Part shown: one piece after another, positions 1 to 7,894 of the stretch
Layout: every line of letters starts with the position of its first letter
How positions within the stretch are numbered: the stretch's first letter is position 1
DNA from: G963677085 sp963677085
GTDB lineage: Bacteria; Planctomycetota; Planctomycetia; Pirellulales; Thermoguttaceae
Direction of reading: 5' to 3'
NCBI GenBank assembly: GCA_963677085.2
Contig: CAXXFH010000003.1
Coordinates: forward strand, 558,001-622,000
DNA: 64,000 bases
Notes under the pieces: generated by a model
Database searches by the model: none
What the model was told of the DNA's origin: nothing
The model's input: the letters and a program-made list of their open reading frames with translations, nothing else
Translations under genes and position numbers: made by a program

Positions 1-69
1 CTAGCCATAGCGGCTTGAGCGACCAGGCCCGCGCTTGCTGGTAACGGCAGGCGAGGGCCTTTCTTTGTC

Positions 70-252
70 ATGCAACGGAGGTTGGTGTTGGAAGGCACAC
101 TCGAACTGAAAGACCCCGATCATCCGCAAGCGGTTCTTGCGGCCGACGCAACAGCTTGGCTGCTGTTGGAAGTCCACGAGAGGCGGCAACAGCAAGCGGC
201 CAATCTGACCAGCACGACAGACGAGACGAGTGAAAGCGATGAGGATGAATGA
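70..252 (+). CDS. Small protein with acidic C-terminal tail
   Basis: A 60-residue reading frame. The frame is open back to a stop at 16-18, and the first ATG is at 70, with a GAGGG stretch about 14 bases upstream as a weak ribosome site. The protein ends in a Ser/Thr/Asp/Glu-rich tail (TSESDEDE). I recognise no family. Its stop codon overlaps the start of a vestigial copy of the RepA-like gene start (249-264). In the undisturbed element this gene was therefore probably translationally coupled to the RepA-like ATPase now starting at 1513. The upstream part of the operon is outside the window. Confidence 0.45.
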   Translation: MQRRLVLEGTLELKDPDHPQAVLAADATAWLLLEVHERRQQQAANLTSTTDETSESDEDE

Positions 253-264
253 AGCCCAACGCAC
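241..264 (+). repeat. Vestigial duplicate of the RepA-like gene start (copy 1)
   Basis: GAGGAT-nn-ATGAAGCCC-n-ACGCAC occurs here and again at 1505-1528, where it is the real start of the RepA-like gene. Only three of 24 bases differ. After the shared part this copy reads into a stop (CTCGATTAG). The two copies bracket the AbiGi-like gene. Confidence 0.7.
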
Positions 265-268
265 TCGA

Positions 269-1246
269 TTAGCTCATCTTCCTCTCAGCTGTGAGCGTTT
301 CAGCTGCGACTACATTCAGCACAATTCCTTCGGACTTGAGCAGCGTCTGAACCGTGTGCACACGGCTCTGCGGGCAGATGATGGCATTTGCATATTCTAG
401 GACGTGTTTCGAACCAAGCTCTTTGTAGACCAATGACATATCAGCGCGAGTGTCGCATCTTCCCTCGTACTGTATCATTCCACCGAAAAACACAGGATCG
501 AGTGCCATCAATGCCTCTTTCAAAGCTTTAGGAGCTTCCTTGACGACTGGCATGTCGTCGATCTCCAATCGGCCGCAGATGCGCCACTCGCGTTGCTTAT
601 AGTAGCCGAGCGGTTCATTGTATTGCAGGTTTTCAGTTGGATAGAAGTGACTAAGGAAAGCGCTAAGAAAAGACAGGAGTCCTGTTGGTGACACGCGTTC
701 ATGAAATAGCGAATCCACGAACGCCTTTGCGTCACTCACCCGGCAGTCCAGTGGCTCGTCATTCACTCTGAGCACATCATCGGGGCCGAAACCTCTTAGC
801 TTCGAAACCCCGTCCAGATGAACGAGCAGTTCTGTGATCTCACACATTCGATGTAACATGGTTGCACCGATTGCGCTGAAGCCTTCCGGATCCGTACTCG
901 TGGGGATGTAGAAGATCGGAATTGCGCCCAGTATCCGAGCGTTTTGAATAGTAAACTCGATTGCGTACTCGCCAAACTCTTCGCTGTGTCGTTCGAGAGC
1001 CGGTCTTGGAAGTTCGGTGAAGCAAATGCGGTGTTGTACATAAGAGAAGTTGCGTTGCTGTTTGTCGTACGGTTTCTGTTCGAGCCACGTAATCGGCTCG
1101 GGTGTCAGAAGCAGCCCGTAGTCGAGAATCATCTGGAGGATCTTCTCGGCCTTAGAGATCTCCTCGGCCTTAGAGTAAGTCGCTTGCGAACCTTTCGGGG
1201 AAAACCGACGGGGAAATGAGTGGTAAATGTATTGCCGAGGATCCAT
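269..1246 (-). CDS. AbiGi-like abortive infection family protein
   Basis: A 325-residue protein encoded against the surrounding core genes. From about residue 70 the stretch 'ICFTELPRPALERHSEEFG' followed by 'YAIEF' resembles the conserved block of the AbiGi/DUF2971-type family (CFT..L...H...YG.Y.I), whose members are linked to abortive phage resistance. The N-terminus has 'YIYHSFPRRF', the kind of short His-containing start seen in that family. There is no signal peptide or membrane segment, so it should act in the cytoplasm. The gene stands alone, with no partner on the same strand, between two copies of the RepA-like gene start, which marks it as inserted cargo. Assignment is by remembered motif only; another phage-defence family with a similar fold is possible. 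Confidence 0.55.
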   Translation of the reverse strand: MDPRQYIYHSFPRRFSPKGSQATYSKAEEISKAEKILQMILDYGLLLTPEPITWLEQKPYDKQQRNFSYVQHRICFTELPRPALERHSEEFGEYAIEFTIQNARILGAIPIFYIPTSTDPEGFSAIGATMLHRMCEITELLVHLDGVSKLRGFGPDDVLRVNDEPLDCRVSDAKAFVDSLFHERVSPTGLLSFLSAFLSHFYPTENLQYNEPLGYYKQREWRICGRLEIDDMPVVKEAPKALKEALMALDPVFFGGMIQYEGRCDTRADMSLVYKELGSKHVLEYANAIICPQSRVHTVQTLLKSEGIVLNVVAAETLTAERKMS

Positions 1247-1247
1247 G
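1235..1247. repeat. 13-bp direct repeat at the right edge of the AbiGi-like insert (copy 1)
   Basis: CCGAGGATCCATG occurs here and identically at 1503-1515. Here it covers the start codon of the AbiGi-like gene (antisense); at 1503 it covers the start codon of the RepA-like gene. It could be the short homology used when the cargo was inserted. Confidence 0.5.
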
Positions 1248-1378
1248 GTGTTTAATTGCTTGTGTCGGAGTGCTTTTCTCGTGGAAAGACTGAGTGTTGC
1301 CTTTCCGGCGCAGCATTATAGCTTAATCTGCAATCATCGGTTTGGTCCTCCTGACCAAGACATTGAGAAGCCCCAGTG

Positions 1379-1516
1379 ATGCCAGTCAGTGTAGCAGATG
1401 CCTGGGCGGCCGTGTACATCGACGTGAGCGAAAAGCTCGAAGGTGCCAAGGGGGCAGATGATCGTTCGCCCTGCGGTGAAGGCGACGAGAACCCCGTAAC
1501 AACCGAGGATCCATGA
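1379..1516 (+). CDS. Short ORF overlapping the RepA-like gene start
   Basis: A 45-residue frame (MPVSVADAWAAVYIDV...) whose TGA overlaps the ATG of the RepA-like gene (ATGA). It ends in an acidic tail like the 60-residue protein at 70-252 (TTEDP versus SDEDE) and occupies the same position before the ATPase. It may be a real coupled leader gene or the 3' remnant of the gene that stood there before the AbiGi-like insertion. TGAGAAG lies a suitable distance upstream. Confidence 0.35.
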   Translation: MPVSVADAWAAVYIDVSEKLEGAKGADDRSPCGEGDENPVTTEDP

Positions 1517-1528
1517 AGCCCGACGCAC
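1505..1528 (+). repeat. RepA-like gene start region (copy 2 of direct repeat)
   Basis: The functional counterpart of the vestigial copy at 241-264; it contains the ATG of the RepA-like ATPase at 1513. Confidence 0.7.
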
Positions 1529-2781
1529 AGAGCGACCACGAGGCCCGCGGCCAACTGATCCGGCTCGCCACCGATCTGCAGCACCTTGCGCGGTTGGAGC
1601 ATAAGCCGATCGAGTTGGTCCTGGCCGAGGGGCGATCGAAGTTCGAACTGCTGGCGGGCGACCTCGTCGGCCAGGAGAAACCGTTCACCCGGATCACGGC
1701 AGCCGAGTTGGCTGCGACGAAGTACGATATGACCTACCTCGTTGACAACGTCCTGGTCAGGGATCAACCGGCCGGGCTGGTCGGGCCGAAGAAGTCGCTC
1801 AAGACCAACATCAGCATCGACCTGGCCGTGTCGCTGGCGATCGGGGGTCGATTCCTGGGCTACTTCAACGTGCCCCAGTCGCGTCGTGTTGCGATCATGA
1901 GCGGCGAGTCGGGGATGGCCACCATCCAGGAGACGGCGCACCGTGTGTGCGATGCGGCGGGTGTGTGGTTGGCGGATACGAACATCATCTTCAGCGATAC
2001 GTTGCCTCGCTTCGGGGATGTGGTCAACCTGCAGGCGTTCCGGAAGTTCCTCGAATACGACGGCATCGAGGTCGTCGTTGTCGATCCGGCCTATCTCTGC
2101 CTGCCCGGCGACGTGAATGCGGCCAACCTGTTCGACGTGGGACGCGTCCTGCGGAATGTGAACGAAGTCTGCGGGCAGGCGGGCAGCACGCTCGTGCTGG
2201 CCCATCACCTGAAGAAGGGCGTCGCCAACCCATACGCGCCCGGGCAGCTCGAAGACATCGGCTGGGCCGGTTTCCAGGAGTTCTTCCGCCAATGGATGCT
2301 CATCAACCGGCGCGAACCCTACGAGCCCAACAGCGGCATGCACCGCCTGTGGTTCTCGACCGGCGGCAGCGCTGGTCACAGCACACTCGTCGGCCTGGAC
2401 GTGCTCGAGGGCGTGTTCGATCCGACCGGCCAAAGGCCTCGCATCTGGGACGTGAAGGTCTTGAACGCCAGCGACGTGGTCCGTGCGTCGGAAGAGCGAC
2501 GGGCGGTCGTTCGAGAAGAACGGGAGAACGTGAAGGCCCAGGCGAAGCTCAAGCGGGACATGGACCGCATCCTGGCCGTCCTCACGAAGTGCCCCGCCGG
2601 CGACACCCTCACCGCCCTCACCAACGCCGCCGGGCTCAGCCGGGACCGGGGCCGGACCGCGATCGCCGCCCTGGCCGACTTGGAAACTATTGAGCCATGT
2701 AGGCTCACCAAGGGAAATAACAAGCGAGAGGTCGACGGGTATCGAATCCCCCAAGACGAGTGCGTCGACCGGGACGAATGA
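1513..2781 (+). CDS. RepA-like AAA/RecA-fold ATPase (replicative helicase type)
   Basis: A 422-residue protein of the RepA/DnaB-like P-loop family (AAA_25 type) common on plasmids and integrative elements, where it drives element replication or excision. Walker A is 'LVGPKKSLKT' near residues 88-97 and a Walker B-like strand 'VVVVDPAYLCL' lies near residue 195. An 'HHLKKG' motif follows at about residue 234, as in RecA-fold helicases that sense nucleotide. The C-terminal 80 residues look like a basic linker and a winged helix ('ALTNAAGLSRDRGRTAIAALADL'). The ATG at 1513 overlaps the stop of the short upstream ORF. It is probably the first core gene of the operon that continues to 5085. Confidence 0.8.
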   Translation: MKPDAQSDHEARGQLIRLATDLQHLARLEHKPIELVLAEGRSKFELLAGDLVGQEKPFTRITAAELAATKYDMTYLVDNVLVRDQPAGLVGPKKSLKTNISIDLAVSLAIGGRFLGYFNVPQSRRVAIMSGESGMATIQETAHRVCDAAGVWLADTNIIFSDTLPRFGDVVNLQAFRKFLEYDGIEVVVVDPAYLCLPGDVNAANLFDVGRVLRNVNEVCGQAGSTLVLAHHLKKGVANPYAPGQLEDIGWAGFQEFFRQWMLINRREPYEPNSGMHRLWFSTGGSAGHSTLVGLDVLEGVFDPTGQRPRIWDVKVLNASDVVRASEERRAVVREERENVKAQAKLKRDMDRILAVLTKCPAGDTLTALTNAAGLSRDRGRTAIAALADLETIEPCRLTKGNNKREVDGYRIPQDECVDRDE

Positions 2782-3070
2782 CCCGGACAATGTTGTCCCC
2801 GTCCTCGGCGATGACGACGGGGACAGGGCGTATATAGTACGCCCGTCCGCCTCGTCATCACCACCGATCGCCTCATCCTCGATCGATCCGATCAAGTTGT
2901 CCCGGTCGCGCTTATGTGTGGCCAATCGGTAGGGGGGCGGCGGGGCGTCGTCGTTGACGGTTCGGGCGGGGGCGGGGGACCGTCGACGTCGACGGTTGAG
3001 GCGGTCGGGTGGGACGGCGGTGTGCGAGGGAATGTGCGTCGACAGTTAGTGAAATCCTTGTCGAGCGTAG

Positions 3071-3086
3071 TGTGCGACGTCGCACA
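3071..3086. promoter_or_regulatory. Perfect 16-bp palindrome, operator candidate
   Basis: TGTGCGACGTCGCACA reads identically on both strands. It lies about 110 bases before the 113-residue gene and shares its GACGTC core with the palindrome at 3160-3175, as expected for paired binding sites of a dimeric regulator. Confidence 0.5.
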
Positions 3087-3159
3087 TTTCGCCCACCACG
3101 CTTCTGCATTGTCCGACGGCAAATTCCAGAAGGGACGTTCCGAGGCGTTTTCGGCGTAA

Positions 3160-3175
3160 TGTCAGACGTCGGACA
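3160..3175. promoter_or_regulatory. Second GACGTC-centred palindrome
   Basis: TGTCAGACGTCGGACA is an inverted repeat with one mismatched pair. In addition ATTGTCCGAC at 3108-3117 and GTCGGACAAT at 3168-3177 form a perfect 10-base inverted pair, so this site can pair either with itself or with the half-site upstream. It ends 18 bases before the ATG at 3194. Confidence 0.5.
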
Positions 3176-3193
3176 ATCGAAAGGCCAATCAAG

Positions 3194-3535
3194 ATGACGA
3201 ACACCAAGTTGCGATACCGACGGATCGTCGCCGAGCCGTCGCCAGAACTGGTTGCGGATCTGCCCGGCGGGGAAATGCCCCCGTCGTGGATGCGGACCAC
3301 GTTCATCGACGAGGACTGCCCGTACCGTGAGATCGACCGGGTCTTTCTTCCCGTCGAAGCGTTCGGCGAACCACTCGAACTGTTTCTGATGGCGTGCTAC
3401 GACCGGGCTTCGCTCATTATCGATGCCGGGCACGTCTACGCCCCGGCAAGTTGGCTCATGCAGGAATTCCCGCAGTCGGCTGAGAAGACCCAGAAGATCG
3501 CCGATCGCGTGCTCGAAGTCGCTCGCGACAAATGA
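3194..3535 (+). CDS. Hypothetical protein (113 aa) of the element core
   Basis: I do not recognise this family. The 113-residue protein is soluble, slightly acidic and without cysteine pairs that would suggest a metal site. Its central part 'YREIDRVFLPVEAFGEPLELFLMACYDRASLIIDAGHV' looks like an alternating strand/helix fold. The gene starts right behind the GACGTC palindromes and so may be first in a regulated transcript. It is followed in the same direction by the metallopeptidase-like and coiled-coil genes. Confidence 0.6.
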   Translation: MTNTKLRYRRIVAEPSPELVADLPGGEMPPSWMRTTFIDEDCPYREIDRVFLPVEAFGEPLELFLMACYDRASLIIDAGHVYAPASWLMQEFPQSAEKTQKIADRVLEVARDK

Positions 3536-3661
3536 CGAACGGGTCCTCCGCGGGAATTGGTTCTTCCTGCCCCCCGCGGGAACAGTCGCCGTATATCAAA
3601 GAGTTTGTTGCAAGCGTGCCGAAAATCGTTTGCCCAGGATGGGAAGTCTGGAGAACTGCGG

Positions 3662-4381
3662 GTGCCGACCATAGCCGACCTTTGCCAACGAGGGGCCGCC
3701 CTGTGCCGCACTGTGGCCACCCAGGACCTGGATGGCCTTCCAATCTACATCGTCCCCCAGTCGCGCCTACAGGCCAAACTGGGCCACCGGTGCGTGCTCC
3801 ACGGATACACCGCCCCGCGTCTCGATCTGCATCTTCGCGACCACATCTCGGACTACCAGGGGCGGGGCCCCTGCATGGCGATCAACGACCGGGCGTTGCG
3901 GGCCGAATACGGCGACGAGCACTTCGACTACTTCTTCCTGGCCACCGTCCTGCACGAACTGACCCACATCCTCACCTGCCCGTGGCTGTACAACGAGCCG
4001 GTCACGGCATCGCCTGCGGAAATCGAGCGCGAGGCCCGCGAGGTAGCCCGCACGGTCGCCACCGACGAGCCCGACGACGGCCGTCCTCCGTTCCACGGCC
4101 ACGGGGCGCAATTCATTCGGGTCGCCTTGCACCTCTGCCACCGGGCCAAGACGGCGGACGACTGGTATGCCCCCAACGACCTGTGCGCCGGATGGCGATA
4201 CGGCCTGTCCCACGCCCGACGCTACCAACTGGCCCTCGGCGACGAACCCGGGCGGATGGCCACGATGCCGGTCGCCAAGATCGTCACCGCCGAGCCGCCA
4301 GGCGAATTCGACCAACTGTGGGCCGATGACGTTCACCACTATTTCCAGTCCCGTTCTCGATGCAAAGGAGACGCCCCTTGA
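3662..4381 (+). CDS. HExxH zinc metallopeptidase-like protein (SprT-like)
   Basis: The frame is open from 3557, but GTG 3662 (VPTIADLCQRGAAL...) is the likelier start, with GGAG about 11 bases upstream; this gives 239 residues. The signature 'FLATVLHELTHILTCPW' near residues 92-108 contains HELTH, the HExxH zinc-binding and catalytic motif. A later 'FHGHGAQF' near residue 146 could give the third ligand, as in SprT-like and phage-associated minigluzincins. The protein is cytoplasmic, with no signal peptide. Its stop codon overlaps the TTG start of the coiled-coil gene, so the two are coupled. The substrate is unknown. Confidence 0.65.
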   Translation: MPTIADLCQRGAALCRTVATQDLDGLPIYIVPQSRLQAKLGHRCVLHGYTAPRLDLHLRDHISDYQGRGPCMAINDRALRAEYGDEHFDYFFLATVLHELTHILTCPWLYNEPVTASPAEIEREAREVARTVATDEPDDGRPPFHGHGAQFIRVALHLCHRAKTADDWYAPNDLCAGWRYGLSHARRYQLALGDEPGRMATMPVAKIVTAEPPGEFDQLWADDVHHYFQSRSRCKGDAP

Positions 4382-5085
4382 GTCTGACCTCCCTTCTCGA
4401 CAAGATCGCCGGTCGCCAGCAGCAGCGCCGCAAGGGCTACGAGGCCGACTTCCGCCAGTTGGTGGTCCAGATCGCCAATGGCAACGAACCCGACCCCGAG
4501 GCGATCGAAGACGTTCTCACCGCGAGCCAGAAGACCCTGGACGACCTTCGCGAGGCCGTTGAGCTTCTCAACCGTCGCCGGGATTTGCGACGCGCCGTGG
4601 ACGGCGCCCAGAAACTCGAAGAGGAACGCAAGCGGCTCGAAGGCGCGATTGCCGAGGCCGATCGCATCTTCAACGACGCCAGCGCCCGACACGATGCCAC
4701 CGTGGATCCGCTCGACATTCGTCTGAAGCAGATCAAGACGCTCACGAGCGAAGCCGATCGCGCCCGCCAAGAGCTCTACAGCACCTGCCCCAATGTGGAC
4801 CTCGTTTCCCGGCTGGAAGAGGTCACCCGACCGTTGGATCAAGCGAAGCGTCGGTTGGGCTCGGCGGAAACGCAGGCCCGCAACCTCCGCAACCAGGCCA
4901 AGGCTGAGCGCGCGGATGCCGAGCTTTGCGTTCGCGAACCCAATGCCGAGGCCCACGTGAAGGAAGCCGAGAACTGCGACGCACAGGCCCGCGAGCTTGA
5001 ACGGGAACTGCCAGCCCTGCGTCGGCAAGTTGCGGATCTTGAACGGCAGGAAGCGGAGATTCGCGAGAAGATGCTTGTGCCGTAG
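4378..5085 (+). CDS. Coiled-coil protein of the element core
   Basis: A 235-residue protein. TTG 4378 is the likely start because AAAGGAG (4364-4370) stands eight bases before it; the ATG 18 bases further upstream would place the ribosome site inside the gene. Nearly the whole protein is charged heptad-like helix rich in Glu, Arg, Ala and Leu ('RRAVDGAQKLEEERKRLEGAIAEA', 'ALRRQVADLERQEAEIREKM'), with no enzymatic motif. The start overlaps the stop of the peptidase-like gene (TTGA). The 3' end and terminator are duplicated at 7895-8075. Function unknown; such proteins often bridge complexes. Confidence 0.65.
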   Translation: MSLTSLLDKIAGRQQQRRKGYEADFRQLVVQIANGNEPDPEAIEDVLTASQKTLDDLREAVELLNRRRDLRRAVDGAQKLEEERKRLEGAIAEADRIFNDASARHDATVDPLDIRLKQIKTLTSEADRARQELYSTCPNVDLVSRLEEVTRPLDQAKRRLGSAETQARNLRNQAKAERADAELCVREPNAEAHVKEAENCDAQARELERELPALRRQVADLERQEAEIREKMLVP

Positions 5086-5165
5086 GGCACCTCTGCGAGC
5101 GGTTGATCTTTGACAATTCAGTTGAAAGCCGCTGGGTGTCGCGAGCCCAGCGGCTTGGGGTTGTG
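4987..5165 (+). repeat. 3' end of coiled-coil gene plus terminator, copy A
   Basis: About 180 bases covering the last codons of the coiled-coil gene, its stop and the hairpin behind it. The same segment, diverged but clearly alignable, lies in the same orientation at 7895-8085. The two copies flank the FRG cassette. Confidence 0.75.
5127..5155 (+). terminator. Strong hairpin behind the coiled-coil gene
   Basis: AGCCGCTGGG and CCCAGCGGCT form a perfect 10-bp stem around a 9-base loop, 41 bases after the stop codon. There is no clear U-run (TGGGGTTGTG follows), so termination may be inefficient or Rho-assisted. Confidence 0.6.
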
Positions 5166-5249
5166 TCGTCAAACGGGGCTTTTTCGGCAAGTGTCACGCG
5201 CGACGGGGTCTTGAACATACAATCGTTAGAACGCCTGCTAGGAGCGAGT

Positions 5250-5493
5250 ACACGTCTGGAGGGACACGTACAGCGATGCTTGCAGGAGACGGCCACAACC
5301 ATCCGGTGGTAGCAGTCCGGGCGACGGATACAACCGAAGCCCCGGTACAGATCGCCACACTTGAGGAAGGCCGTCACGGAGCGCTCGACAACCGGACAAC
5401 AGAAACCGTGCCGGACCGCAAACCGCTTGTCGTAAACTCGCTTGAAGGTGTCGAAGTGCCAGTCCAGCAGCCACAGGTCGGACAGTGTGAATC
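5250..5493 (-). pseudogene. N-terminal remnant of an IS91-family transposase
   Basis: On the minus strand one frame reads LWLLDWHFDTFKRVYDKRF, then a GF.CPVVERSV.AFLKCGDL segment, then 'GCIRRPDCYHR' and 'VSCKHRCTCPS'. This is the zinc-binding N-terminal domain of IS91-type rolling-circle transposases (RVYD.RF..RYGF.RPVVE..V..FL.CGD...GF.R..C..C...SCK.R..CPSC). The last zinc cysteine is replaced (CPSR) and homology ends near 5253, so the catalytic HUH part is missing. The piece abuts the stop codon of the FRG gene. Confidence 0.75.
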
Positions 5494-6618
5494 TCAGTTT
5501 CCCATCACGGACCGATAGTCATCGAGCGTCTTCCTTAGGCCTGCTGGTAACGGAGCTGTCTTCACGTCCGCCAGAAACTTGCCAAATCGATCTTGATCCT
5601 CTGACGGGAAGAGTTCCGAGACACTCGGAATGCAAAAATCTCCCTTCGGATCCAAATATAGTGCGAAGAAGATTCTTCGCGCACAGTCATTTCGATTGAA
5701 CCCCCAACTCGTGTGCAGGAAGCGCGCGTGCTGCCGATCAGGTCGTCCAACGGGAAATCCCTTTGGGCGATACATGTCATAGTTCAATTGCTGTCGTCTG
5801 TAAGTCGACATCAGATATATGACGGGCAACATCGACTCATCCGATACTCTCTTGTAAACACTTATCGACGGTCCTATCACCTGGTACTGCATAAGTGCGA
5901 AGAACGTCGCAACATCCAATCGGTCTGTGACATCCAGTCCCGAGCTTGGCAGCCCATAATGCTGAGCCAAGGACAGGGCGAAAAGCCACAGTCCACGACC
6001 TTCGCAGCAGTTCTGTCGACTTTCCATGTACTCACGAAGCTGATTCGGTGGCGCAAAATCTTCCACATCGCAATAGTGTTTTAAAAAGAAGAACTGCAAG
6101 AGCGCACACCACTCCGGCAACACCCGTTCCAGCGGATTACTCCGACGCGATGCTGACGTCAACAGAGATGGCTCTCTAACAGATTCCTCACCATAAAGAA
6201 AGAGATTCGCCGCAGGCGTGCGTTTCAAATAGTACTCCTGGGGTTGACCTCTGAACAGGAGTTCCAAGTCGGGGTCAGCAGAGCGAACGCCGGCCACGAA
6301 TGATTCAAGTTCGGCAGATGACTTCACCATTCGTCTTGGTATGCGCCGAAAGGGAACGCGAAGATAGCCCAAGTCCTCCAATTCATCACCGGAAAAGGGT
6401 GGCAAATCCTCTGTCTTGCCGTATATCGCGTAAGGTTGCAGTGGCACATCATCGTAGACCTGCCCCCAATAACTGTCGATCAGCCACGTCGTGGCGGACG
6501 TCTCTGGGATTTGCGACACATCAGAAAATGGCGAAACCTCGTTCCTGTGCCGCTCCACGTTATCGATAGCGCGCAAGACACAGGTCCCCGGAATTCGTAC
6601 AAAGCCGTTTGAGTCCAT
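5494..6618 (-). CDS. FRG-domain protein, probable defence effector
   Basis: A 374-residue protein with an FRG domain (named for its Phe-Arg-Gly motif). 'LELLFRGQPQEYYLKRTPA' near residue 120 carries the signature, followed by 'LAQHYGLPSSGLDVTDRLDVATFFAL' near residues 215-240 and a late 'GRPDRQHARFL' segment, the usual three blocks. FRG proteins are frequent in defence islands, and the fold is related to ADP-ribosyltransferase-like folds; the biochemical activity here is unknown. The N-terminal 110 residues are extra and unidentified. The gene starts at ATG 6618 with GGAG upstream, 15 bases after the stop of the 246-residue gene, so both form one operon. Base composition is less GC-rich than the core genes. 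Confidence 0.75.
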   Translation of the reverse strand: MDSNGFVRIPGTCVLRAIDNVERHRNEVSPFSDVSQIPETSATTWLIDSYWGQVYDDVPLQPYAIYGKTEDLPPFSGDELEDLGYLRVPFRRIPRRMVKSSAELESFVAGVRSADPDLELLFRGQPQEYYLKRTPAANLFLYGEESVREPSLLTSASRRSNPLERVLPEWCALLQFFFLKHYCDVEDFAPPNQLREYMESRQNCCEGRGLWLFALSLAQHYGLPSSGLDVTDRLDVATFFALMQYQVIGPSISVYKRVSDESMLPVIYLMSTYRRQQLNYDMYRPKGFPVGRPDRQHARFLHTSWGFNRNDCARRIFFALYLDPKGDFCIPSVSELFPSEDQDRFGKFLADVKTAPLPAGLRKTLDDYRSVMGN

Positions 6619-6633
6619 GGTGGCAACTCCGAG

Positions 6634-7374
6634 TCAAATGGGCTTGCGAGTTTCGGCAGCCATGTGTCGCATCACGTCTCGCGCCACGTCAATATCGGCC
6701 GAATCTGGCGGGAGCTTACCGACTACCGTTGCTGCACGATATCGCGTTACGCAACCACTATACTCTGCAATGATACCTGCATCCGCTATTGGCCGCCCGG
6801 TTAGTGCTTCGGCGATATGTGACTCGATGTATACGAAGACCGGCCCACCCGAGCAGTGCCGTAAGAAGACGTCTTGAGTGGGTTGATGCTGGATGACGCT
6901 GTTCCAATTGTCAGTGTATAGGCCAATTAGATCTACGAGGGCTTTCAGCGGTTGCACCAGCAAGTCTAGTACGACATCGCGTTCCTTGACGATGAACCCC
7001 GACAAAGTCTCGTCTTCGTATTCCGCCTCCATAATCGGTAAGACTTCGCCAGCGAATGCCAGATCGTGAAACCAAGTCCAAGTTGCTTTTGACACAGCAT
7101 GGGAACGCAGTGTCCTCGCGGCGACAAACTCGATCGTTGCCTTCGGGATGCGCACATTGTGCAAGAACGTGGTAATGAGTTCCAAAGCGCCTGGCGAGTT
7201 GGGGGAGAGTTGATCAAGGCCGAGGAATACGCTCGTTCGTTGTGTAGCTACTGCAGGATCGCGTTCGTACCGTATGGCGCAGTCTGCGAGGACATGTGGA
7301 TCAAACCATGCGCTTATCTGGTGCGCGAACTCTGTTGCGTCCAATCTTGCCAAAAGCTCATCACACGCTTGCAC
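6634..7374 (-). CDS. Hypothetical partner of the FRG protein
   Basis: A 246-residue soluble protein that I do not recognise. It starts at GTG 7374 behind an excellent GGAGGAG site seven bases away, and is the first gene of the two-gene cassette with the FRG protein. Composition is mostly helical; 'DVVLDLLVQPLKALVDLIGLYTDNW' is amphipathic rather than a clear membrane helix. Position suggests a sensor, inhibitor or adaptor for the FRG protein; this is inference from context only. Confidence 0.6.
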   Translation of the reverse strand: MQACDELLARLDATEFAHQISAWFDPHVLADCAIRYERDPAVATQRTSVFLGLDQLSPNSPGALELITTFLHNVRIPKATIEFVAARTLRSHAVSKATWTWFHDLAFAGEVLPIMEAEYEDETLSGFIVKERDVVLDLLVQPLKALVDLIGLYTDNWNSVIQHQPTQDVFLRHCSGGPVFVYIESHIAEALTGRPIADAGIIAEYSGCVTRYRAATVVGKLPPDSADIDVARDVMRHMAAETRKPI

Positions 7375-7894
7375 AGATTACTCCTCCATTCTCAAGACAT
7401 CAGCCCGTTGGGCATCCCGCCGGATCAAAGGGCGTCCCAATTGCGGTCAACCTGAGATCGGATCGTGCCGGTGAGCACGGTCTTCACCTTTTCCGTGGAT
7501 GAGTTACCGGGGATATTGTTGATCGATGCGATCCGGTCGGTTACGTGCCAGTGGCTAGGATTGCCAGAGATACGAAACTTGATTGTTGACCAGAGGCGCG
7601 AGTGTAGCCGGGAAAGACTGATCAAGCAAGGGGCCGAGGCGGGACACCACGGGCTGCAATGCCGTAATACTATCTTGATCACGTTGGCCGTTGGGGGTTT
7701 CGGACGCAGGTCACGCTGACCGATGCGTTCCGACTGTGCGATCGGACAGTCTTAGAAATCGTTCGGTTCTCAACACAACTCATTATAGCCACACCAGTTG
7801 CATGCATCACTGGGGCGGTCTGTCCAATTTGCCATCTGTGATTTCAAAATGCCATTTCGCCATGGCGGGGGTGGTAGATGAGATGGTACTTCGA
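7375..7894. other. Non-coding or decayed segment
   Basis: No gene recognised on either strand. Open frames here (for example 7465-7719 on + and 7425-7682 on -) have no ribosome site, no recognisable motif and unbiased codon use. The segment should contain the promoter of the FRG cassette. It ends where the duplicated coiled-coil gene tail begins. Confidence 0.4.

Larger units (their letters stand above)
2782..3193. other. Intergenic region with operator-like palindromes
   Basis: No convincing gene. Frames that stay open here are continuations of shadow frames of the ATPase gene. The region holds two GACGTC-centred palindromes and a 10-base inverted pair, listed separately, just before the 113-residue gene. 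Confidence 0.5.

Noticed and set aside
1252..2925. 557-codon minus-strand open frame
   Set aside because: Antisense shadow of the RepA-like ATPase gene, which has clear Walker motifs on the + strand.
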